Shown here one piece after another: positions 55,153 to 64,000 of a stretch of 64,000 nt of DNA; position 1 is the stretch's first letter, and every line of letters starts with the position of its first letter. Made by a program: the position numbers and the translations under genes. Below the pieces are notes generated by a model. The model was given only the letters and a program-made list of their open reading frames with translations. It was not told the DNA's origin and made no database searches. This stretch comes from Euphorbia lathyris (taxonomy: Eukaryota; Streptophyta; Magnoliopsida; Malpighiales; Euphorbiaceae), in contig NC_088919.1 in assembly GCF_963576675.1 (NCBI RefSeq), positions 40,756,501-40,820,500 of the forward strand, read 5' to 3'.

Positions 55153-55261
55153 TGCGTTAAATCCGTTATTTCATATATGAAAATTAAAAGGTTTTTCAAT
55201 CAGATTGAATATATATTTATTGTTAGGTTAATTAATAAAATTGTTTTGATTTTCTTTTTGG

Positions 55262-56021
55262 TAGAAACAGGAAAGAAAAAACAAACAAACAACGAAACAA
55301 AATCTAACCTGGGATCAGCCTAGGAAAGCTAACCCCAACTCTGTCCTCTAACAGGAGAGAAGAAAGATAGATAGGAGGATCGAAAAGGGTGGTAACACCT
55401 AACATCCCCTCGTGCCCAGCCGCCGCCAAGCGATCCGCAATTCGATTTTGTTCTCTGTAGATGTGGCTGAACTCTAAGGACTCAAAGGAGGAGCCAAGCC
55501 TTCTTATTGCTTTTATAAGGTTCTGGCTACTAAGACAAATAGTATGATTATTAGAGATCATACTAATAGCCTCCTTATTATCAGACTCCACAGCAAGTCT
55601 TTTAATACCCAGATTCCTGGCAAGCTTGACTCCAGAAAGAATACCCCAAAGCTCCACTGAAAATGATGAGCCCAAACCCAGGTTATGGGTGAATCCAGAC
55701 AACCAGGCACCGCCCGCATCCCTGAGCACGCCTCTAGCCGCAATCTTACCATTGTTGAGGCAGGAGCCATCCGTGTTCAACTTCACCAACCCATCCTTCG
55801 GCCTACACCAACCAACAAGGTGAATCTCTTTATTCTGGGAAGAATTGGCAAGGGGTTCCCCTTTGAAGCTTCCCGTAAGGGTAAGGAGCTTTTTAGAGAA
55901 GAACTCAGGTAAGTTTTGAATAAAAACAGTCTTCTCACCAAAGATCTCCTCGTTCCTCCACTTCCAAAGGTGATGGCAAATAATAGCAAATAAAATGTCT
56001 CCCTGTTCCATGCTAGCTAGT
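55262..56021 (-). mobile_element. LINE copy C (5'-truncated) inside the Copia leader
   Basis: Same family as copies A and B. Homology to copy B ends at about 56021 (gctagctag). The 3' tail has repeated aaac words and T-rich sequence near 55240-55262. The insertion must be younger than the Copia element if the leader assignment is right. Confidence 0.88.
55304..56011 (-). pseudogene. ORF2 C-terminus of LINE copy C: RNase H
   Basis: 235 codons without a break: LFAIICHHLWKWRNEEIFG, LVKLNTDGSC (first acidic residue), SVELWGILSG (second), AVESDNKEA (third), FSHIYREQNRIADRLAAAGHEG and the family tail ending in PRLIPG. The RNase H domain is complete and uninterrupted but has no RT or endonuclease. 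It shows that the Trp at the position of the copy B stop (13130) is the family state. Confidence 0.88.
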
Positions 56022-56234
56022 AATCTAAAGATAAATAAGTTTTAATTAATTATTAATTAAAATTGATTATGCATAAGTCCCTAATTATTTTGGTTGATAA
56101 TCATTGTAACAAAATCTATTTGTTTTATGGTTAGATTAATAAAAGATAGTTTTGTTAATTCTAAAGGATAAAACAGAAAAATCTTTAAAAGCTTTTCTTA
56201 TGTTCTGAAAATCGTTTTAAAATTGCTTTAAAAC

Positions 56235-56270
<36 letters not shown>

Positions 56271-56283
56271 GAACAACAATCGG

Positions 56284-56415
56284 GGTTGCGCCGTGACACA
56301 GCAACCCGAACTGCTGTTCACGGTTGCTGCCTCGCGGCAGCAACCAGTAGCGACTGGGCATCGCTGCCGTAAGGCAGCGGCGGCCCAGCCGCAGTGCTGC
56401 TGCCAGACGGCAGCA
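56284..56415 (+). repeat. Cluster of GC-rich hairpins sharing a GCTGCC stem
   Basis: Perfect stem-loops at 56322-56345 (10-bp stem, loop TCGC), 56362-56379 (7-bp stem, loop GTAA) and 56398-56415 (7-bp stem, loop AGAC) all contain GCTGCC paired with GGCAGC. A fourth, GGTTGC/GCAACC, spans 56284-56306. Confidence 0.88.
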
Positions 56416-58255
56416 TCAATTTAGGTCGGGCCTTTACGGGCCTGGCCTAGGTTGTGTATTTGGATATTCTTAAAATCGGTTTACATTTCAGAAATAAATA
56501 GTTTTCTGTTTTTGATTATCAAATAAAAGAATTTATTTAAAAAATTTGTTTTACTTATTATTTGATACTAGAATTATGTGAAACGATAATAATAAAATAG
56601 GAGATTAATTAAGAAATATATTAGAATATAATGAAAACCCAAAAATTGAATTAAACTATAATTGAAATTAAATATTATATTTACGATAAAAAATAATTAC
56701 AATCTATGTTAAACAAAAATTGAATTAAACTACAATTAGAATTAAATATTATATCTACGATACAAAAGAATTATAATCTATGTTAAGTGGAAGCAACACC
56801 AATATATTATGCTATAAATTATTACAACCAATACTTTTCTAATGTTGTACATGAAGAAACTTTATCAATTCAATATGTGACATATAAAAAAATAAAATTC
56901 ATAAGAATTAGTCACAAATTCATTTTCATGATAATCATTTTGCTTGATGGAATTTCATGATCACCAAATATTAAAATTCAATTATTCATTCTTCTACAAT
57001 AACCCAATATATCCAATTGAATCAGCTTAAGGTGATGATTTTTCCTATTTTCATCTCGTAATATCTCATCAAGACATTCAATCAATTTGTTCTTTCTTTC
57101 ACTGTATAAAATATTAGTTACGCTCATAGATATCACTTATTTGATTTTATTAATATTTTCTAATAATTATATATACTTGAATTTCGTAAGCAAGAAAAAT
57201 AAATAAAAGAATAGAAAATAAAAATGAAGGGACAAAAAAGATAATTAGGAGATAACTATCTTCCTCTCATTTTTTATTCGCAAATAAGAGAGAATGTCAA
57301 GATATAAGTATATAAAGAGGAGAATGGAAATATTTTTTCCCATTAATTAAATTTTTTATTTTTTCTTAATGAAGTATTAAGTCCATAAATTAATTTTAGT
57401 TAAATAGAATTAAATCACAATTGTAACCACTCAGTACAGAAAAAACATTTTATAATTAATATGTGAAATTAATTCTATTAATTAGAATCATTATGCTCAA
57501 CATTTGAGAATTTGAAGAGATTCAAATAATAATATTTTTTAATTAATATTTTCCAACAACTTATTCTACAATCATGTTTCATTTTCATCTATTAAAAACT
57601 CTTGAAATACTAATAATTCTTTACAAACCACGGTATAATAGTTAAAAACTATATAAGCCAAAAGCAATTATCTCAATATCCCATAATTAATGTACATTTT
57701 AGGATTTTGAGTATCAAAATTTAATTTTATTTACCTTCATTTGGAATTCGTATCTAGCATAATTCAAATTCTTCAAGAATAAATATCTTATCAAGTGTTT
57801 TAGACGCTTACATTCTCTTTGTCTAGAAGATTGGGAAAAAATAACTTCTTGATAATTATAATTATAATAACAATAATATTAATATAACATAATTTATAAT
57901 TGAAATAAACTTCATTGTAAGTATAATATTTCAATACCTCTTTAATATTTTATTCAATATGTCTCCAACTTCAATGAACAACTATTGTGTGAAACTTTAT
58001 ATCTATTTGTACCAAAATGTATAAAAATAAAAAATACAATCCATATCAGTTAGATAAACTCAAACTAAAAAAAATGAGTGGATTTCAACTGGCTCCGAAT
58101 TAGAAAAATTAATCTACTTCAACTAAAGCTAAAAATTGAGTTCATATAAAGCCGAAAATCTAAATTTTAGTTAGAGTTAACAATCGAAACGATAACACCT
58201 AGCAACATATACTAAAAAACAATGCAAATATACAAAATCTTTATTTTAGTCATTT

Positions 58256-58750
58256 TGAAAAAAAAACAAATAAAAAAGAAAACATGGATAAGGTAGCGAG
58301 AGGTATGGAACCTGGATAACGACAGAAATGGAATTTCATCTCTGAAAGATGAAACTATAACAACTATTGTTTAATAAAAATAAAACGACAACACAATTGA
58401 GAATAAAAATAACTACAATATACGAAAAAAATCGAATAAGTACCTTGAGAAATATAAGAATTTCTTGTAATTTTTGATACTTTTGTGTTTTTCGATTTTA
58501 GTTGTCCATGCATCTTCTATTTCTATCGGATTTCTTCAATTGGAGATATCAGTTTGAAAAAAAGACAAATAGAAAAGAAAACATGGATAAGGTAGCGAGA
58601 GGTATAGAACCTGGGTAACGACGGAAATGGATCTGAAAGGTGAAACTATAACAACTATTGTTTAATAAAAATAAAACAACAACACAATTGAGAATAAAAT
58701 AACTACCACATATGAACAAAACTCGAATAATTACCTTCAGAAATATAATA
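58256..58750 (+). repeat. 200-bp direct repeat at 300-bp spacing
   Basis: The block with acatggataaggtagcgagaggtat.gaacctgg.taacgac and ctataacaactattgtttaataaaaataaaac occurs at about 58258-58460 and 58558-58750 with small differences. The 100 bases between them are not repeated. Confidence 0.88.
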
Positions 58751-60268
58751 CTATCTATCATGACCAATGAATATAATGGTAAAATACTATCTATCATGCT
58801 TTATATAGAAGTTTATTTGTGACTTTTGGATTTCCTTTAGTTTGTGTTTTTTCATCTTCCTGTAAGTCTTACTTTCTTTTATTATTTTAATTAATGGGCT
58901 AGTAATTGTTTAATATATTATAAATATAAATTACTTATTTTTAATTAATTAAATCTTTTTAATTTTGATTTTTTACTACGTTGACAACTCATAAAAAAGC
59001 TTCTAAAACACTTCTTTTTATTTCTCTCTGCTTCCGCTATTATATATTGTATAAATTTGTAAATCAAAAGTGTTAAATGAATTAAAACAAAATTAATTGG
59101 GATATGCATATTAAAAAGGATTTGTATAGTTATATTAATCTAGTATGTAATTGTTACAGTTTGATTAGATTAGATATAAAAGATACAAAGCTGACAGAGT
59201 TAAAATTGGATGAAAGTTAATTTGACAAGTTAATGTGATTAACCTAAATATTACATAAATAATTTATGTAATCGACCAATTAAATTTATTTAATTGAGTC
59301 TATGCATGTTTGGAGTTATGGACATATTTGGACCCTCTATTTAGTCTTTTGGTATTTTTTGAAATAGGACTTGCGTGTCCTGCCTATCTACTATCTATTG
59401 TAATTTCTTCTCTCATCTAATTCCCTTTAAATTAGTTGAAGTTTTCTTTAGTAGTATAGAAATTAATATTGATGTAATTTCGAGGCGCCATGGAGAAGAC
59501 GGAGGACCTAAAGAGAAATATGTAATAGTTAGTATTTCCCTAGGGTTGACCTTTTATTCCGTTTCTGGCTCAACGGAATAATTTAGATAATATGTCCATA
59601 ACGCCAATGTAAATTGTATGTGTCTGATGTATGCTAAAGCAAATCAAGACTAGGTTAGATTATGAGACTTAAAATAAAAATCTCTCGCTAATTAAAAGTT
59701 AAGTAAATAAGCAAGTTATTAAAATCGGTTGCCCCCTCCCTAATATTATAATTCGGCCGGCAGTACTGGGGGCCTTTGGGTTGTTGAGTAAACTCAAGCT
59801 CGGGGTCTTATGGTAACACCTGAATTATCGAAAATCGTTTTCATGAATATGGGGTAATACTTAAATTAGATTACGATAATTGGATGAGTAAACTCATGTT
59901 GTTATAAACTAATGGGCAATATGGTTGGGATTAATATGAATACATATTAGTTACTAATGTGGTTAGTAACCCAATAGCCTAGGAATCACATTGTTGATGT
60001 GATTGATTACACGAATCTACCTAACAAATGGGACTAACTTGTTGAGTAAACTCAAGGTGAAATTTCAGGAGTTAGGATCCTAGCTCACTAAAGGATTTGT
60101 GAAATTCTTCGAATTAATATGGAGGGCTATTAATTTGGCAAAATAGTGGGAGAAATTTAAAATGAAATTAAAAGACCTATAATTTTAGATTGATATACTT
60201 TAAAGAAAATGAATAACATATGTTTACCCTTTCTCACTCTCATGTTGAATTAAAACACTCGTAAAATC

Positions 60269-60985
60269 ATGACTAAAACCAATCTGCAAAATATACTTAC
60301 CGATAACAAGTTGAATGGTTCAAACTTCACCGACTGGTATCGCAACCTCAAAATTGTTTTGAAGTTCGATAAGATAGGGTATGTACTTGATACATCGATA
60401 CCCCCTACCTCGGCTGATGATGCTCCCATCGAAGAGATCGATGCTTACCAGAAGCATAAGGCTGATGACGATCACGCGGGATGCATCATACTTGCATCGA
60501 TGACACTGGAATTGCAAAGGCAACATGAGGAGATGGATGCCTATTCCATCATCACGCACCTGAAAGAGTTGTTTGGGAAACAAACTCGGTGCGAATGCTA
60601 CGAGATATCGAAGCTATTGTATCGATCCAGGATGCAAGAGGGCATATCTGTGATGACACATTGTGTCAAGATGATTGGCTTTATTACCAAGCTTTCTAGT
60701 ATTGGATTCGCGATGGATCATGAACTAAGTGTGGACTTACTTTTTCAATCCCTCCCAGAGAGTTATTCACAGTTCATCATGAACTACCAGATGAATGACT
60801 TGCAAACCTCTCTTGAAGAGCTTGCAAACATACTCAAGACAGTTGAGCCCAATATGAAGAAAGACAAGGCAATACTGGCTCTTGTCATTAAGGGATCAAA
60901 GAAGCGGAAAGGGAATACTCCCAATCCTAAACACCCAAGAAGGGCAAGAGGGCCATGCCCACTAAAGCAAAGGGGAAGCAGGTGA
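60269..60985 (+). pseudogene. gag of the Copia element (UBN2-type)
   Basis: The ATG at 60269 opens a 238-codon frame of the UBN2/gag-polypeptide type: LNGSNFTDWYRNLKIVLK, YVLDTSIP, HLKELFGKQTRCECYEISKLLY, LPESYSQFIMNYQMN. A frameshift near 60940 diverts the C-terminus; the lysine-rich stretch and knuckle continue in the pol frame. The zinc knuckle at about 60999-61044 has lost three of its four ligands: only the first cysteine remains, the second cysteine and the histidine read tyrosine, and the last cysteine position is a stop (61042-61044). Confidence 0.88.
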
Positions 60986-61044
60986 AGAAGCCCAAAGGAG
61001 AGTGCCACTTCTATGGTAAAGATGGGTATTCGAGAAGGAACTGA

Positions 61045-64000
61045 AAGGAGTACCTAGCCTCCCTCAAGAAGGGAAAAGACAGTGCTTCAACATCTGGTAT
61101 ATTTTATATTGAAATAAATACAATTTCACAGTCTGAATCTTGGGTATTGGATACCGGATGTGGATCTCACATTTGCACGAATATGCAGGAACTAAGACGA
61201 ACTAAGGAATTGAAGAAAGGAAGCATAAACTTGCGAGTAGGAAATGGAGCAAGAGTTTCCGCGCTTGCAATTGGAGATTATGTTTTAAGTTTGCCCTCTG
61301 GGTTTGTAATAGAATTAAGGAACTGTTTGTATGTTCCAGAGATGTCGAGAAACATTATTTCGATTAGCTGTCTTATTGACGATGGCTTTCATATTTCAAT
61401 AAAGAACAAATATTGTGAGTTTTATAGAAATGGGAATTTCTACTTTTCAGGAATATCATTAAATGGGATTTATGTGTTAGATGATAAAATTTATGTATTC
61501 GCAATTGATACCAAAAGACATAAGCTAGATAATTCAACTTACTTGTGGCATTGTCGTTTAGGCCATATAAACAAAAGACGCATGCTTAAGCTACATCAAG
61601 ATGGGCTTATAGATTCAATTGATTATGAATCATTGGAAACATGTGAAGCATGTTTAAAAGGAAAAATGACAAAGACACCCTTTAGCAATAAAGGTGAGCA
61701 TGTATCAGACACTCTAGGATTAATACATTCGGATATATGTGGTCCTATGTCAGTCCAAGCAAGAGGAGGATTCAGATACTTCATTAGCTTCATAGATGAC
61801 CATTCTAGATATGGTTATGTTTATTTAATGAAGCACAAGTCAAAAGCTTTTGAGAAATTCAAATGCTTCAAGAATGAAGTAGAAAATCAAACAGGAAAGG
61901 AAATTAAGATACTTCGATTTGATCGAGGTGGTGAATATCTTTCATATGATTTTCTGAGTTATCTAACTGAATGTGGGATATGCTCACAATGGACGCCTCC
62001 TTATACACCACAACACAATGGTGTATCCGAAAGGAGAAATCGTACCTTACTAGATATGGTACGATCCATGATGAGCACAACATTACTTCCAAAGACGTTC
62101 TGGGGCTATGCCTTAGAAACTGCCCTCTTTACCCTAAATCGAGTACCAACTAAATCCGCCAGTTCCACACCATATGAATTGTTCATTGGTAGGAAACCTA
62201 CTTTCTCATTTATGAGAATATGGTGTTGTTCAGCATTTGTCAAACGCATATCATCAGATAAATTGGATGCTAAATCTGATAAATGTTTCTTCATAGGATA
62301 CCCTAAGGAAACTATGGTGTATTACTTCTATCATCCAGATGATCAGAAAGTAATAGTATCCAAGCATGCAACATTCTTAGAGAAAGAGTTTCTCGAAGAA
62401 ACACAAATGGGAAGCATGGTTGAACTTGATGAAGTTTAAGAAGAAGAAACACCAGCTGAAACAATAGAGGCGATAGAGGAACCCGAAGCAGTCCCATTAG
62501 ATGAGACTCAAGTGCCACCACCTACTCGTAGATCACAAAGAGTTCGTGAACTCCCAGTTAGATATGGTTTTCTAGTGGGAGATGATGAAGAGGTTCCCGT
62601 ATTAGACGATGAACCCGAGAACTACGAGGAGGCTCTCACCAGTCCAGATTCTGAAATGGATTCCATGTACACTAACCAAGTGTGGACTTTGGTTGATCCA
62701 CCCGAACGGATAAAACCCATTGGGTGCAGGTGGATCTTCAAGAAGAAGACCGATATGGATGGAAAGGTTAGCACCTACAAAGCTAGGTTAGTAGCGAAAG
62801 GATACCGTCAGAAATAAGGAGTTGATTATGATGAAACTTTCTCTCCAGTAGCCATGTCCAAATCAATCAGAATAATGCTCGCTATTGCCGCTCACTACGA
62901 TTACGAGATTTGGCAAATGGATGTGAAAACAGCTTTCCTAAATGGAAACCTGCTTGAGGATGTATATATGATGCAACCTGAAGGTTTCACATCAAAGGAT
63001 GCAACCAAGGTTTGAAAACTTCAGAGATCCATTTATGGACTCAAGCAAGTATTGAGAAGCTGGAACAAGCGTTTTGACGAAACCATAAAACAGTTTGGTT
63101 TCGAACAAAATTGCGAAGAAGCTTGTATTTACAAGAAAGTTAGTGGGAGCTCAGTAGCATTACTCATATTATATGTGGACGATATATTACTAATGGGAAA
63201 TGATATAGCTCTGTTACAGTAGGTGAAAGTATGGTTATCTGGTAACTTCTCCATGAAAGACCTTGGTGAAGCAGCTTATATACTAGGGATAAAGATCTAT
63301 AGAGATAGATCAAGAAGACTACTTGGTCTTTCATAGGCTACATACATTGAAAAGGTGCTAAAGCGGTTTAGCATGCTTGAATCTAAAAGAGGTAACTTAC
63401 CTATGGTTCATGGGGTAAAGTTAAACAATCATCAGTGTCGTAAAACGGAAGATGATAAAAAACGCATGGCTGTAATTCCGTACGCCAGCACGATTGGTTC
63501 GATTATGTATGCTATGCTTTGCTCTAGACCTAGCGTAGCGTTCGCGTTAAGTATAACGAGTCGCTATCAAAGAAATCCGGGTGATGAGCATTGGAATGCT
63601 ATCAAGAACATTCTTAAGTACTTGAGAAGGACTAAAGACATGTTTCTAGTGTACGGAGAAGGGGAACTGAAAATAGAAGGATTTTCAGATGCCAGTCATC
63701 TCACAGATGAGAACGATTTTAGATCCCACTCAGGGTACCTGTTTATCTTGAATGGGGGCGCGGTCATTTGGAAGAGTTCCAAGCAGGGAAGCGTGGCTTT
63801 CTCTATGACCGAGTCTGAGTACATCGCTGCTGCAGAGGCAGCAAAGGAAGCAGTTTGTATTAAGAAGTTCATTACCGAACTTGGTGTGGAGCCTGACATT
63901 GTAAATCCTATTACTCTATACTGTGATAACAATGGAGCCATTGCACAAGCAAAGGAACCACGGTCTCATAATGCATCCAAGCATTACCTTAAGCGATACC
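61045..64000 (+). pseudogene. pol of the Copia element (partial at window edge)
   Basis: Frame 1 throughout. Protease has WVLDTGCGSHIC (61141). Integrase has the zinc region WHCRLGH...CEACLKGK (61550-61670), HSDICGPM, DRGGEYLS, PQHNGVSERRNRTLLD. Reverse transcriptase has CRWIFKKK, KARLVAKGYRQ, MDVKTAFLNG and YVDDILLMGND (63175-63205). RNase H has FSDASHLTD and MTESEYIAAAEA. In-frame stops: TAA 62437, TAA 62815, TGA 63013, TAG 63220 and TAG 63334. Three look like single transitions from CAA or CAG codons. The domain order and motifs are of the TNT1/Tork style, but the lineage is not tested. Confidence 0.9.

Larger units (their letters stand above)
56022..60268 (+). other. Long non-coding leader of the Copia element
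   Basis: About 4.2 kb between LINE copy C and gag with no gene. It contains (TA)n at about 56237-56266, a GC-rich hairpin cluster (56284-56415), a tandem duplication of about 77 bp (56643-56790), a 200-bp block repeated at 300-bp spacing (about 58256-58460 and 58556-58750), and TTGAGTAAACTCAA palindromes (59784-60055). The AT-rich 56.5-59.0 kb part may be an insertion, since its composition differs from both sides, but I see no ends. Confidence 0.5.
54500..64000 (+). mobile_element. Ty1/Copia element, runs off the right edge
   Basis: 5' LTR, primer site, long leader, gag, and pol in the Copia order protease-integrase-RT-RNase H. The element continues beyond the window, so the 3' LTR is not seen. 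It has at least six in-frame stops and one frameshift and is inactive. Confidence 0.85.

Noticed and set aside
59375..59581. 68-codon plus-strand frame before the Copia gag
   Set aside because: No similarity to any known domain; it lies in the leader and shows no sign of selection that I can see.

Overview
The window looks like AT-rich nuclear DNA of a flowering plant, most likely a eudicot. It is packed with plant-type transposable elements (chromovirus Gypsy, Tat/Athila-like Gypsy, Copia, L1-like LINEs with plant RNase H domains, Helitron, hAT and Mutator-like MITEs), and iMet-tRNA primer sites recur. I find no intact single-copy host gene. The host-gene material is broken: two separated parts of an eEF1A gene, a 175-bp insert with an eIF4A-like stretch, and a possible captured first exon. 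Clade names (Reina, Tekay, CRM, Athila) are inferred from motifs and architecture, not from a tree.

1-24.5 kb is a mosaic of small elements and shuffled fragments: a 485-bp Helitron (1124-1608), LINE ORF1 and RNase H remnants (2.0-3.7 kb), a GTTAY pentanucleotide array that flips orientation (3.7-4.5 kb), a MITE with long inverted repeats (about 4.9-5.4 kb), the eEF1A C-terminal part (6.7-7.4 kb), LINE copies A and B (7.9-8.3 and 11.4-13.8 kb), a roughly 240-bp tandem array (8.5-10 kb), and the eEF1A N-terminal part with its intron (15.5-16.2 kb). A structurally complete 5.1-kb chromovirus lies at 16350-21459, with 242-bp LTRs that differ at one base.

24.5-41.8 kb is a three-level nest in which every level keeps its own target-site duplication: a Mutator-like element (10-bp TSD CAACTTTATA) holds a CRM-like Gypsy element (TSD CTAAG), which holds a Tekay-like Gypsy element in the opposite orientation (TSD AGATT). 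LTR divergence agrees with this order.

43.4-51.6 kb holds a nearly full-length L1-like LINE (16-bp TSD, ORF1 and ORF2 overlapping by ATGA, one stop codon in each), then a 5'-truncated LINE tail broken up by a hAT MITE and by three Mutator-like MITEs nested in one another. 51.6-54.5 kb looks like the 3' end of a Tat/Athila-type element. 54.5-64.0 kb is a Copia element running off the right edge, with an unusually long leader that contains a LINE copy, a cluster of GC-rich hairpins and repeated palindromes.

Most elements are inactivated by a few stops or one-base frameshifts. Nothing here amounts to a new molecular system. The notable content is the datable nesting, a templated inverted insertion inside an integrase gene, the shuffled eEF1A locus and the structured Copia leader. 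All comparisons were made by eye.
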